This document shows positions 34,701-46,692 of a stretch of DNA of 64,000 nt, one piece after another. Below the pieces are notes generated by a model. That model was not told the origin of the DNA. It was given only the letters and a program-made list of their open reading frames with translations, and made no database searches. Every line of letters begins with the position of its first letter. Positions within the stretch are counted from its first letter, which is position 1. Made by a program: the position numbers and the translations under genes. Source of the stretch: Amyelois transitella (lineage: Eukaryota > Arthropoda > Insecta > Lepidoptera > Pyralidae); the NCBI RefSeq assembly GCF_032362555.1, contig NC_083509.1, positions 7,525,001 to 7,589,000 on the forward strand. Reading direction: 5' to 3'.

Positions 34701-34955
34701 CAAAATGTCACGTCTTCAGTAATGTATCAAGATAAAAAATATTTCTTGAAAATTTTTATTCTGTTGTTTCTGTTTTAAATTTTGAATATAGAACCTACCT
34801 GCAGAAAATTTTAAATTAACTATCCATATTATATAAAAATTTTATAAAAAATAATATAAAATTGAAAAAATATACAGTTACTTACGCAAAAAGTATTCTT
34901 CACATGTTGTCACACAAAACAGGCCAACCAGCACTAAACTTAATATCGGCTGCAT
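25774..34955 (-). CDS. Takeout / juvenile-hormone-binding-protein (JHBP) family secreted protein, 250 residues
   Basis: Secreted insect carrier of small lipophilic ligands; family members bind juvenile hormone or other hydrophobic molecules and act in feeding, circadian, odour and mating physiology. Five phase-matched exons: 34886-34955, 29836-30064, 27678-27814, 27168-27320, 25774-25937. Residues 1-18 form a signal peptide (MQPILSLVLVGLFCVTTC). The family start SYIKPC follows, with its two N-terminal cysteines (C30 and C40, IKPCQLDDKNFTKC), then FTKGVPELNVPSIDPVKLDD. The C-terminal exon has the takeout-type motif NENWRQLMDDLAPP then INKFFANVPIERM. Length is normal (about 240-260). Which ligand it carries cannot be read from the sequence. 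Intron 1 (30065-34885) holds a PHD-encoding transposon and LINE/SINE pieces. Confidence 0.92.
25985..26050 (+). repeat. SINE-like fragment
   Basis: Contains 'gaaggctacgttgagctgga' then 'tagcttaatgacagaa', matching the 'ggccacgttcagct...ttggcttgatgatagaa' portion of the family at 55338-55607. Confidence 0.45.
26546..26612 (-). repeat. SINE-like fragment, 5' part
   Basis: The reverse complement has 'gcaggcagagccaacaatta' and 'accgagaggtcacgttcagc', diverged from the 55338-55607 family. Confidence 0.5.
28554..28625 (-). repeat. SINE-like fragment, 5' part
   Basis: The reverse complement reads 'cccttgcgaaatagacagag' then 'ccaacagtcttgaaaaaact', as in the family at 55338-55607. Confidence 0.55.
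30163..30260 (+). repeat. SINE-like fragment, 5' part
   Basis: 'ataatcacgtctatac', 'tggggtaggcagatccaaaa' and 'agactaaaaggccacg' follow the family at 55338-55607. Immediately 5' of JHBP exon 2 on the opposite strand. Confidence 0.6.
31530..31680 (+). repeat. Probable LINE 3'-UTR fragment
   Basis: 'caggttggctggaagaaatc' followed by 'ggcataagctcgcctttgca' and a 'tgtaatactgttttatattt' stretch resembles the 3' UTR common to jockey/CR1-like LINEs in Lepidoptera. No coding sequence remains. Assignment is from memory of the motif. Confidence 0.45.
32155..32320 (-). repeat. Very degenerate LINE 3' fragment
   Basis: 'ttttccggagggataggcac', 'atacttct' and 'ttacatttgcaagc' line up in order with the LINE tail at 60890-61055, heavily mutated. 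Confidence 0.4.
32699..34307 (+). mobile_element. 1.6 kb DNA transposon with subterminal GGGCGT arrays and a PHD-finger ORF remnant
   Basis: Inverted ends: the 25-base left end from 32698 (aaggta, then five variable bases, then ggcatttaacgccc) pairs with 34284-34308; 14 inner and 6 outer bases are identical. A TA dinucleotide sits at both outer borders (32697-32698, 34308-34309), consistent with a TA target duplication. Twelve GGGCGT/ACGCCC motifs cluster near the ends (32715-33143 and 33743-34290). The interior has a GC-rich putative promoter (32815-32870), a donor at 32926, an acceptor at 33202 and a damaged ORF with a PHD finger. No DDE catalytic region is present, so the copy is non-autonomous. 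Confidence 0.7.
33214..33612 (+). pseudogene. Broken Lys-rich PHD-finger ORF inside the transposon
   Basis: Begins ATG (MNPSHSTRKRRGESWSEDTM) just after a good splice acceptor, but meets a stop at 33334-33336 after an A-rich tract. In other frames the reading continues through Lys/Glu-rich sequence to a C-terminal PHD finger of C4HC3 type: CNAC, CKFC, WYHEEC, CSNC (about 33480-33609), then TAA. At least two frame changes in A-runs separate the start from the finger. PHD fingers bind histone H3 tails and occur at the C-termini of some insect transposases. Here the catalytic part is absent, so either it was deleted or this is an accessory protein. Confidence 0.65.
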
Positions 34956-35026
34956 TTTGCCGTTTTTTCTTACTTTTCAATAACTTTTTCGTTCAAGAGC
35001 CAGGCACCTACTGTAAGGTTCTTCAC

Positions 35027-35060
35027 TGAGGCGACATATTTATGTAGCGGGCATTTTAAA
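35027..35060 (-). promoter_or_regulatory. Candidate core promoter of the takeout/JHBP-like gene
   Basis: On the minus strand TTTAAAA (35060-35054) lies about 33 bases before an arthropod initiator-like TCAGT with its A at 35027. That leaves a 72 base 5' UTR before the ATG at 34955. Spacing fits a TATA-Inr promoter. Confidence 0.45.
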
Positions 35061-37658
35061 GTTCTATAAACCGGTGAATATGACGCATACAACATTTTTT
35101 TTTTTTTTCAGGAAAATCTTGTTACTCTGTGTTGTCGTATTGATGACAATGTAAACAGCAATTAAGTACCTAGCAATCATTCTTTGATTTGCTATTTTAT
35201 TAGTCGTGTTATAGACGTAGGTATAAATGGGTATGGGAAACCTTTGTATGAAATTAATACTCTAGGTTGATTAAATACTAATTATAATCTTACAAATAAG
35301 ACTTTATGCGACTTTTGGTAGATAGTAAATCAATAAGAAAACATAGAAATGGCGACGGTACTCAGATACACTTTTGGGTACTTCTGTACAAGGTGGTTAT
35401 TTCTACAAACGAACAACCTCTATTTAACTCTTTCTACGTCCACCAATGCTAGCTTCAGCCCTGCTTGGATTCCGGTCAAATTATAGGTTTTCTTTATCCG
35501 ACTGTATTTTATTTCATAACAGTATAAAGTCTGATTCCTCTCTTATCTGCTTTTCATAGCTAGGATAGCTCGGAACTGTATTTTCTATGCTGTTGTAACT
35601 ATTACAAAATAGTTATATGGCTTTAAAAAGTTTATTCTATTAAGGGTTCACAAGGAAAAGTTCGGTATAAATTGTTACTATAGTAGGAAAATAATGCAAG
35701 TGGAGTGAATATGCACCTACAATTTAAATGTTAGCTGTGAGTAGATGTGTAGTGTGGTTTATCTTCAGGTCTTTGGAATCAAAAGAAAGATTAAATCGGA
35801 AGGATCGGAAACCGAAAGTAGAAAGGATCACGAAGATAGTGTTTGGAAGCAAAAATATGAGATGCATTTTCCCAAAATGTAACAGGAATAGAGTAAAGGA
35901 ATTTTTATATTGTTTTTATTTAAATTATTTTGTTCAAATGGAGCTCTGGGTAATGTCTAGTATATTAAGGCACTATAAAAGTAAACATTTGTCATCTTAT
36001 CAATGCATGACACGTGCCAGAAGGTGTTAGGCAGATACGCATTCTTAGAAAATTAGCGGGTATAGAATTCAATTAAGTTTAAAATAAACATAGATGTAAT
36101 AAACAGTCAAATATAAACAGAATAATGTTTACAACTTTTAAGATTTTATTAGAAATATTTTAGTAGAAATCAGTTAGTCTTTTATTATTACTATTTTTTT
36201 TCTAATTGTTTGTATTATATTTTCTTTACTTATATTCTGAAAATAAAGATTTGACGTACTTAAATTCAGTATGATATGTAATGAGTGCATTTGTTACATA
36301 CACGACAAATCTATCTCTTTCTGTAGGTATATCTTTTATGGCCAAACTCAACTGATTTGCAGGTGTGCAAAATTATATTAAGTCGATTGTTCCTTACGAA
36401 AATTTAAACACGGCATTGACCTCGTTAGATATACCGTGCAGATGTCATCCAGTTGTTAGTTAGATACTATTCATCGTAAATTAGTGTAACTGTGTATAGC
36501 GTGGGATAAAAGTTTTAAAAGTCATTGTTAAAACATTTATTTGAAAACCATATTTAGTATTGTCTCAAAATATTTTCACGAATTCATTCCAAGGTTTATT
36601 TATCTTTATTATTATGTTCACAAGTAAAATATGTAAGCATAGACGCGGTTTTTTTTTTAAATTTAGCGTTACTACGTGTTTGAAATTCATGAAACAAACT
36701 TAGGGGTGTAAATATGAACCACGCAAAGATAAAATGAAATAAATAAGAAAACTTTAAGCGTAGGCTTAATTCAATTAAAGGCGAGAAAAGGTGAAACGAA
36801 AGTAATGTGTACGTGATTCTGTTTAAGGTATTGAAGAGCTCTGATCTCTATAGGTTAAGGCTCTGAGATTTTTATCGTTATTGACATTTTACAAGTTACT
36901 ACAATTTCTGCTTTCCGTACATTATCAACGGTTTTGGCACATCCATATCATTAAATTTATGAATCTTTTTCTTTTTTATCACAGAATTCCAAAATAGCAG
37001 AAAAAAGTATCCATCACGTTTGGCCGTTTGCGATAAATGCAAAAATTACTAAGATGTTCATGAGGAAAGTTTAGGTAATAAATATTTGGTGTCCATCTAG
37101 CCATGCAAAGGTTGGAAAGCTTTCCCTTTTAACTGCAATAAAATAAAATCATTAAGTACATAGTAAAAACGATTCTATTAATATAACAATTTTTAATGAG
37201 GATTTAAACTGATATCAGACTGATTTCAAGGGCAATGTGCTTTGTCAAAAAACTCGTATTTCCAAGCACCAGATTATGATCAAAGGTAAAAAAACGATAA
37301 ACCCGTTTATTATTAAATAAACATTCGATGTATGTAAATATTAGAATAGTTAACATAGGAATTTGGTTAAGGAAGGTAAATATCTGATTTAAATAAATAA
37401 TTCTTAAACTGTAAATTTTTTGAGCATGCTGTTTCTATTGGTCTGAGTCGAGGAATCTTCCTGTAGATGTCATCGAAGTAAGTTCTTTAATAATACTCTT
37501 GTTTACAAGGCATCGTTTAAAACTAACTCTGAATGGTTGAGCTTTGAAGCTGTCGTGTGAGATCGTAAACACGCTATGATGAAAAGGAGAAGACAAGGAA
37601 GAAGCAAAGAGGCTGACAGAGCTCTAACTGAAATCATCAACTAGGAATCATCATTCTA

Positions 37659-37928
37659 TTTATACTAATATTATAAAGCTGAAGAGTTTGTATGTTTGTT
37701 TGAACGCGCTAATCTCAGGAGCTACTAGTTAGAATTGAAAATTCCTTTTTGCGTTGAATAGAATATTTATCGAGGAAGGTAATAGGCGATATAACATCAC
37801 GCTGCAACTATAAGGAGCAAAGAAATAATGGAAAATTTAAAAAAAAAGGGGGAAAATTATTCATCCTTGAGGATTCAATAATGCCCAAAATAATTATTCC
37901 ACGCGGATGAAGTTGCGGGCACAGCTAG
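37659..37928 (+). mobile_element. Helitron-like non-autonomous element
   Basis: Same family as 18559-18784: 'tatactaatattataaagct', 'gcgctaatctcaggagctac', 'tatcgaggaaggtaatagg', 'tcacgctgcaactataagg', and end 'gcgggcacagCTAG' followed by T. The first bases TC appear mutated to TT. No ORF. Confidence 0.7.
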
Positions 37929-38604
37929 TTTTCTATAAGAGGCCTCCTGGCAATAAATTTTTTGCCGAGAGTCAAACAATTTTGTTCAGACTCCTATCAC
38001 AGAATTAGTTAAAGTACGTCCTGTTATAAGTCACTTTAGTTTTTATTTATTTATGGATTGATAGGGATCATTGTTATTTGCTATAAGGAATAGCTTTTAT
38101 TACCTGTTGGATGAACGCCAATCTGGCCACTTAAAACTTACTCAGGTAAGTATTTGCTACCGGCATGAACATCGCATATTACCTACAAACTTAATAATAT
38201 TGATTAAACTAAATGTGAAAGTTGTTCAAAAACATAAGTCTGTTTCTAAGTACTATTAGTGTTTTTTGTATACTATTTTAAGAAATCTAGGGATACAAAT
38301 CCGTGATGCGGGAAATTGTAACCCGACAGGCGGGCGCCGAGAAAATCGATAATCGCGCATAGGTTCAAATCAGCTGTTCAGTTGTTTCAATAGCTTACAA
38401 TTTATAATACTGGCAAGTATAGAAAAAAAAATTCTTTGGCCAGATTTAGATCGTTTCTCATTAAAAAAATTAAAAAAGAAATATTAAAAAAATGTAAAAC
38501 AATGCGCGATTACCTGATTGATTGAAGCATTAAAATTTCATCAGATGAACAATTACACAATTAAATAACCCTTTGCTCGCTATAATACTATTTTTTATGA
38601 TAAG

Positions 38605-38745
38605 GATGTAGGTCTTAGGCGATGGATTAGCGACCTATCTCAATTTTCTCTGTTATATAAAGACGTACAGTTGAATGTGGCCTTTCTAAGATGAAAAAAT
38701 GCCTTGTCTACCCTGATAAAGCCGTGATTATATGTACATATATAT
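38605..38745 (-). repeat. SINE-like element, 5' half
   Basis: The reverse complement contains 'ataatcacggctttatcagg', 'gtagacaaggc', 'aaaggccacattcaactgt' and, further on, 'tcgctaatccatcgcctaag', in family order. Confidence 0.6.
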
Positions 38746-39854
38746 ATGATGAGGATAAAATTTTAGTTTTATAAACAATCAGCTTATAATCATAATTATA
38801 AAAACAAATATTGAATTATTCAAAGTATGACCTTCAAAGTAGTAAGAATTCTTACATTAATGATAGGAACATTGAGGTAGGCTCCATAGTCCATACATCT
38901 ACCACGGACATCTATTTTTTTAACGGCACTGTAATTATAAATATATTTAAACTCGGAAGCTTTCATCACAGCTATAAAAAGACAGTATCTACTTAAATAT
39001 ATTTTTGACATACCCCGATCCGGAAAGACATCAGAGACTTCCTTGATTCATACATTTTGAATTTTTATAAATACATTGAGATGACCTTAAGATATAATAC
39101 GGCCAGTTACCTTTTGTGACTGTCGATAACAACGCTTATTTAATTTGTAATCTTCTCGTGTTTCATTTGTTTAACTCTCGTCATCATCCAGAAATGTTCT
39201 GGATTGCTTGGAAGTTTACCAAAAGTAAGATAGTTGAACAAATAAGATAGAAATACAAATATTCAGGTCACTGACAGTTTCTTTTTTATTTCATAATTCT
39301 CTTATTGAACGAACTTGTTGTGGGATCCTAGATCTTTTGTGATAATCGCTTACACTTCAGGCTTTAACTTTAGGATTAAGTAGGTGTATTTTAACTAATT
39401 TGTATTGCAAAAACCTAGTTAATATTGATTTTTTCTTCGTTCTTGCGTTAATCCCTGTTACAATTTTAGCTGTTTGGAGAGAAGCCTAGTGCGCGTTTTG
39501 ACCGTAATCCTGGATTGAATAAGTCGGGTTATGTGGAGGGATCCTATTCTAGAGTACCCGGAACTACACAATTTTATTGTCCAAGTTAGTGACAACCTAA
39601 CGAAAAACCTTTAATTTGTCATTAAAAAATTATTGCGACCTTGTTTAGTTATTTAGACAAATCGTTCAGTAGTTATTGTGTCATTGACCTTCGCTCATTA
39701 AAATTGTGAAAAAACAATATAAAAAAAAATAATAATTTATTAACGCCTTACATTTTATTAGTATAAACTTGGAACTTAAACGTAATCGCTGCATGCCATC
39801 AGGCGTTTGCGTGCACGTTATACAGCGTGTCAAAATTCCTAAGTTCCTAAACAC

Positions 39855-40015
39855 ACACACATTCTTAAAATCACGCCTCTTTCCCGGAGAAGGTAAGCAG
39901 AGACTACTTACATCTTTTCACTTACCACGATCCGTGCATACTTCTTTCGGTACATCCGCATACATAACTCTATTGAACCAAGCTCGCCGAATTAAGGGTA
40001 GTTTATTTCTTACAT
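39855..40015 (-). mobile_element. LINE 3' fragment
   Basis: 'aaaatcacgcctctttcccg', 'ccacgatccgtgcatacttc' and 'aagctcgccg' follow the tail at 60890-61055. On the minus strand this is the 3' end of the LINE polymerase ORF, 5'-truncated. It is followed directly by a SINE-like copy. Confidence 0.65.
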
Positions 40016-40029
40016 ACCTATATACTTCT

Positions 40030-40190
40030 CTTACAGGTCTTTGCCCCTATGAGGTAGACACGGACAACAATCTAGATAAAATTTTAACTATATGGTTTTA
40101 GCTGAATTGCCATGTTTAGCGTAATGGCCTAATGGAATTAAGATTCAAATAGTCACAGGTTGCTAGCCCACTATAGGTACAAGAAGAAAA
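40030..40190 (+). repeat. SINE-like fragment
   Basis: 'ctatgaggtagacacgga', 'aattaagattcaaatagtca' and 'caggttgctagcccac' are in family order. The start is fused to the LINE fragment before it. Confidence 0.55.
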
Positions 40191-41129
40191 ACAAATTTTA
40201 GCCTTTCCTTTGATTGTCTTTTGCTTTTTGCACGGAAAGAGAAACAGTCAAGTTCTTAGTTCATTATTTCTACCCTGGATTTCTTTACGTGTCTCACTAT
40301 CATGCGTGTATTCTGGTGGCATTCTCAGCGGTTTTGTTTTAAAGTATCTTTGAATTTTGGTCCAAAACTTTCATGGTAATTTGACATGGTTTTAGTTTTT
40401 TCCACTCCACTACTAATTGTAGCACTTCAGTGAGGCAAGACCAAACCTAGGATAGGTTCGTTTTTGTTATTTAGTAAGCTAATCATATTTTCCTAATTAA
40501 GCCTGTTACGATGCCCACCGGATAGACGGATTTGAGTCGTTACATTATTCTACTCTGTCTGAAATCAAAGGTTCCAAAACTTAACTAAATTGTAATCGCG
40601 GCATGTCAGCAGTCATTTGCGTGCACGTAATAGAGCGTGTCAAAACTCTTTGTGTTATCCGCCGCTAGTGCTACTTCCCTTGTATTTCTTATAACTCTGA
40701 CGAGGAAAAAAGAACATACCTAATTAAAATAACTTCACCCCTATAAAATTCACTGAAAAAAAACCACTTTACCACCAGTCACATTGTGCCGTGCGACATA
40801 TCGTATTCATGTAGATCTCTGTTATCGTATCAATTAAGTTATTTTTATTGTTATATTTAGCAAACTATACTAATCCATGAAAACGTAACGAAAAGAAATA
40901 ATTTATTATATTTTTCATATAAACGGTTGTGAAATCTTAATTCATAGGTAAATTATCGGGATGCCTTATGTAATGATCTGTCTTTATATTTTACTGAATG
41001 TATACAAAAATACATTTTAATCACAAATTTATTGGAAACTTATTAAGTACGTAGGCATTTCTTTGACCACTTCTAAATTACTTGCACTTAATATTGCGGG
41101 CCTTATAATAATCGCACCGAGTCACGACC

Positions 41130-41370
41130 CTTTTAAACTTTTCATTCCACTCGTCTACGGGAGCATCCCCAATGCCTATTTAAGCTTTCAACGAGTTGTC
41201 ATAAAGCTAAAAGCTGTCCTGCAAAGTGCTTAGCGAAAGCTCCCGAGTTGTGAAAGCATGCTGAAAACGCTTAGATGTTCAGTCATTCGCGAGTGCGGAC
41301 GGGGGAAGCATGTCCGAAAGTTCGCGCCGTTTTCGCATCACTAGTACGTGAAAAAGTTCGAAACTTGTAA
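41130..41370 (+). promoter_or_regulatory. Candidate promoter and 5' noncoding exon, possibly of the K2P gene
   Basis: A relatively GC- and CpG-rich island in AT-rich DNA (41220-41350). It includes an initiator-like TTCAGTCATT near 41278 and possible donors downstream (for example GTAAAG at 41368). It lies 5.3 kb before the first K2P coding exon, a common distance for a noncoding first exon. The link to K2P is inference only. Confidence 0.3.
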
Positions 41371-44300
41371 AGTTATTTATTAGTCATGTCATGGTAATAA
41401 AAAAACATAAATGTCATTGAAATCCGAAAAGTTTAAAGTTTTATATAATTGCGATTTCTGTGACAGTTGTAAATGCTTTTTGAGATTATTTTAAAACAGT
41501 GTTTAATTTTAGGTTGAGTTTTTATTTGATAAAAGGATGTTAATATCAAAGCAACGCCATGACGAAATTAATGGTGTTACATTTGGTTGAAGTAAGTTAT
41601 CCAGTTATAAAATTTTTATTATTCGTTAGGCATTAAATTATTCGGCATTCTACCAAATTCATGAGATAATATTTACCAAAAATTTCCATTGGAAATGTAT
41701 TTATATAATTTATAAAAAATCGATTTTATTAATAAGTCGCGTTTCAATTTTGACTAACTATTTAGTTGTTTGTTAGAAATTATATAACCTTGCGGCATTG
41801 CAGGTTTGAAGAACATCTTTCAGGCTAATAAAACAAATCATGTTCAAGTTATTTACACGTCTAGTCTATATTGTCTCATCATATACACATACAACACCTA
41901 TATACAATTCGATAATGCTCACGAAAATCCTGAGGTAAATCATGTATAAGATACCACAAAACAAAAATGTCGTCCAGAAATTTCATGTTTGTTTAGCAAA
42001 AAATCTGAGTAGACAGCAGCTCTGAAACAAAAGAAAAAAATATCTATTTTGCCGTCGAAAACAAAATTATAACTACAGTTTGCTGACGCCAGCCTAAGAT
42101 CGATTGCTCTGCAAGCTTCCTGTCCATTGAAATCCATTAGAAAAGCGGACTATGTTTTATTGCTTCCACATGTTTAAAGAAAATATTTTTTTAAGTTAAA
42201 TTTCGGTCTACTAGCTAGGTTTGGGTTAGGGTCAGTTGTGTTAAAATGAATCCTGTCACGACCGAAAGATTAATCATTAATTATTTTATTTCTTTATTCA
42301 TGTGAATAGTACCTATAGTTAACAATAGTGATGATCATAACGTAAAATAAGCTATAAATGTTTGTAAATATTTTAGTTTGTGAGGAAGTCTCAAAAATTT
42401 TTGGTATCTTTAATGATAGTATTAGCATTAAATGATATTTAAACTATGGTATAATCCGCTTTGTAAAAAGCATGCAGATTAGCTCAGTGAACTTGGGACA
42501 TTGACATGTTAATTTATAGACAAAACCTTTTTCCCTTCTATGTTCCTTTTTGGTCGTATTTGTCAATAAACCAAGGTATCAATTAAGTTAATCTGTTTTA
42601 TTATTAGGTATGTGATGTGTTTTTATTGTATACCTTTTTGATTTTTTGAATAACTAGAAAATAGGTAGATCAACTACATTTAATGAACAACCAAAACGTC
42701 TAAGCTGATTAAAAAATTTACAACGATACAAAATTAGACATAGTTACTTAAACTTGAAATTTTTGAAATTACGTTTTTGCATAAATCTTGTTGAGTCATA
42801 GAATACAAAACCCAGAACAGACATATGTATAATAGATATAAATATAATTATTCATTTGTATGTATGTGTGTGTATCTGCAATACACAACCTGCCATACTC
42901 TAAACATTTTTAACGTAAAGTGCTACGCGCAATAAAACCGATGCTCAGTTTATTTTTCTGTTCAACATATATTTTTATTTAAAGATCGTATGATCCAAGG
43001 CTGCTTACAGTGTTCCGAACTGGAATAATTTACTGTGGTTCTAAATTAATAAATATTTATTACATATCGTATCTTACTACTTCACTACATGTTTTTAGTT
43101 ATTGCAGTCGAAAAACAAATCAACATTTTGATAAAGCTAAATAAAGCTGCGTTAAAAGAGATACATAACATTATTACGTAGGTACTTTGTATACCAACTT
43201 TTGCTTATGCCAAAAAATCATCATAATCCTCCTGAGAATGCAAAGCATGAAATAAATTATTGCAGTAATATCCTTGCCATATACATAATTAATCGGAATA
43301 GCTCCTGATATAGCAGCTCTCGAATATGGGTTAATCGTATGTGTTCGTATCGTATCTTAAACCCTTGGCAGGCATTAGTTAGCTCGCAGCGAGGCCCCAG
43401 ATGCGATCCCAACGATTGCTTCCATCTGAAGTAATTTAGTGACATTTTCAGTTAGCTACAGCACCAACTTCTAAAAGCATTTTCAATTTAGCATTCGCCT
43501 TTCACTATTATTTCATTTGAAATGTTTGGTATATTTGAGTATGAGATTTGTACCTTCTGATTCATTAAAAATACTCTGACAGAAGGTTATCAATTTATTA
43601 TTTAGGTATTAAATATTTGATTAACTTTTGTCAATTTGTGGCAATGTTAATAACATTGTTAGCCATTAGCACTAATAAATAATTCTGTATCACTGAATTT
43701 TAATTATTTATGAATATTATTGACGGCAATTTTATACGGTACCTAACCGTCAGAAACTCAGTCCGGTATTTGGTCATGTCTCGAAAGCTTTTAACGTCTT
43801 TGAATAATTTATGGCTAATACTGAATAAATCAATCCTTCTTACAATGTTTTGACAAACAATTCAGATATATTGAGTGTTGGACTGAAATATGTTCGACAG
43901 ATTTACTAATGATACTCAAAATTTTCTGAAAGGGAATATTTTGACTCTAAGATAAGGTATGTATTTGTTCTAAAGATATTGTTTCGTAATACTCGCCTTC
44001 TGAATTTAAGTGTAATAGTGGTTTTCATTCATTCGTTTATCCTTATGTAAGTCTAAAGAGTATAACTAAATGTATGTATGTATAAACAAAATATTTGGAT
44101 TCTATGGCTGAAACATATTTCAGAAGATAATTTTATTAGTACCCGAGTACTTTTTACAGAATATTTTGTCAAACCACAAATTATTAATGAAAGCAAGCTA
44201 GAGGTATACTAATCATAATTTATTGTGTGATGTAAAAAGGGCTATCAAATAAGGATATAAGATAAGGGAAGTTTGGCATGGTGTGGCCATGGACGTGACT

Positions 44301-45698
44301 GGGAGAGTTTATTAGGCTAAGCACGCGACTACGTAATAAAAGATAGTGATCTGTCATAGTATATATTGTGATCTGTAGATAGACACTACAGATCAGATAG
44401 ATAGATCAGCTATTTGTAAATAATGAAAGTAATTGTAATTCATTATAATAATCCAATTCTGATATTTTCATGGCGTTTTCTATGGGGCTTTGATCCGCTT
44501 GTAACCACGGTCCATAGTGTAGTAAATCCATTTCTTTAGGTACTGATATAAAGTCAAATAATCTAAATACGTCTCTTTGTTTTTAAATACATTTCAAAAA
44601 TTAAGAATGGTTAATAGAAAAATTATGGTTAATATTCATTATGACATCTGTTATTCATTTTGCTTTTTATTCTCATGGCTATTAATTAATTGTATAATGT
44701 ATTTTTCAACAGAAGGAAGTATGAAGATTATTCACTTTTATTTCATTACCTAAAATAATGGACTATACAAAAGGTCGTACTTACTTAATAAAACTTATTT
44801 TATCTTGATTGATTTAGGTTATCCATTTATTGCAATTTAATTCCTTACCGTCAGTCGAACTAGCAAATTAGCTTCAAAATCAGAAAAAATATCTGTAAAA
44901 AAATATTTTTCGAAAACTGTACAAATGTTTGTAAGACGCTGGTTTGTGTGACTTCCTCGTCGGAATGAGAATTTTATGCCACCCTTTTTTTAATTCTTCT
45001 TTGAATGAGCTTCTTTCACAATAAAAGTGTTTTATATGAACAAAAGATTGTTGATTAGAAATCCAAAACTGAGAATTGCTAGTTAGTGTATTATGCAAAT
45101 TAAACCTTTAAATTGCATAAGGATAATAGTTAGCTAAACTCGCCGTGATGAAGATGTGTCTAATTTGCTCATTTATTTGTATATAATCCTAAGTATGTAC
45201 TTAATGTCATGTCAATGAAAAAACCCTAATTATAAATAACATAAAATCACATCTGGGAAGTCTGCAACGAAATGTGAGATGATTAACGAGATTGTTTGTG
45301 GGATGTTTGTTGGTTGCGTTAGTGCTCCCTCATTTATCATGCTAAGCTATTATTGTTCAACGTAATTAGTTTATGCTTGCGTAGGTTTAGTGCATTGCAA
45401 AAATAATGACGATCTTATTATTAGGTACATAGGAATGCTATCATTTTTCTAAGATAAGTTTGAATGGTTCTGATATATATATATTCTATCTTCATTTATT
45501 TTTCATTATTCTAATATCTATAGTCTGTAATGGTAGATGTAAGAAAGTAAATAAATAAATAAAATAAATAAATCTATAGAACTGATTTTTTTTATCTATG
45601 TTAATGTGTATAATTAGAATCAAACACACTACTTAGTCTTGTCCCATACCTAGCCTAGGTACCTGATCTCTCGAATCTACCTAACTGTGGAGAAAATA

Positions 45699-46020
45699 TG
45701 CACGTTTTAATCATTTATTCTATAATTCTTAATTAATAAAATGTAAAGTCAGTTTTGGAAAATATGTAAATGAAAATACGGTTGTTCCATGAAAATCGAC
45801 TATAAATAATTTAACGCATCATAACTTCTTAATATGCACGTTTTAACCATTTATTCTAACCTTAAGGTGTGTTTGATTGTAATAACAGTTTAATATAAAT
45901 AACAATTTAAGTAATATAAAATAAAAGTAAAATCATAGTTTGAAAAAAAATTATAAAAATTCGATTTGATGGACAAAAATCGACTGTACCTAATTTAAAC
46001 GCAGCATAACTTCTTTTAAT
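45699..46020 (+). repeat. Diverged local duplication
   Basis: 'atgcacgttttaa[t/c]catttattct' occurs at about 45699 and 45835, and 'aaaatcgact' followed by '[cat/cag]cataacttctt' at about 45795 and 45976. The order suggests an old tandem duplication with indels. Confidence 0.55.
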
Positions 46021-46692
46021 TAGTGGTATAAGTTGAGAAAGCAAATACCACAAACTCTGAATCAAGTCGCGCGTCTTTCGTGCGGTTATTCGCGACACCT
46101 GCACTGCGCCACAGTAAACAAGCAACATGTCTTCAATTAATTATTAACCTCGGCATTCTTCCAAATTCCTTGTCAGTTTATTCTCTTTTTACTTAAAAAA
46201 GTATCTTCGTTCTTAAAATTAATGACGATGATGATATACAAAAATACGGAAAGTAAAAACAAAGTTCATCGACATGAATTCAAAACACAAATAGATCCAA
46301 AATTAAAGCAAAATATTTAATTTGTATATAATTTCATTTTAATTTGAACAAACATTTCGTTAATTGTAAGTTAGTATGTCTTAAAAGCGAAAGAGTTATT
46401 TTGTATCAAAATACTTGAAAAAATAACAATTGAATAATTGTTGACTAAGATCTGCAAAGCCACGCCCCAATGTTTTGGCTTTTACTATGTATAATGTTTA
46501 CAAAAAAAAAAAAAACACGTATGGGTATTGTTTTTAGATTTTATATCTTCCTTTATCTAGTGGCACCAAATTTCATGAATTTTCATTTTGAAATCCCAGA
46601 CGCTACCATGACATGACTAATTTGGAGTAAAGTGCAAAAAGACGAACAAAATATGGTGTTATTTAAAATAGTGGCGAAAAATACGTGACGCG

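Larger units (their letters stand above)
35061..46692. other. Gene-poor intergenic region of about 11.6 kb
   Basis: No convincing protein-coding or RNA gene. Recognised contents: a T16 tract near 35095-35110, a Helitron-like repeat (37659-37928), SINE-like and LINE fragments (38605-40190), a relatively GC-rich candidate promoter segment (41130-41370), and a partial duplication (45699-46020). ORFs such as 35728-36030 (100 codons) have no recognisable features. The remainder is AT-rich and featureless to the eye. Confidence 0.6.

Noticed and set aside
35728..36030. 100-codon ORF in the gene-poor region
   Set aside because: Isolated, no recognisable motif, no splice context, composition like the surrounding AT-rich DNA.
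42470..42510. 'gattagctcagtgaac', like a tRNA A-box
   Set aside because: No matching B-box at the right distance and no cloverleaf could be drawn.
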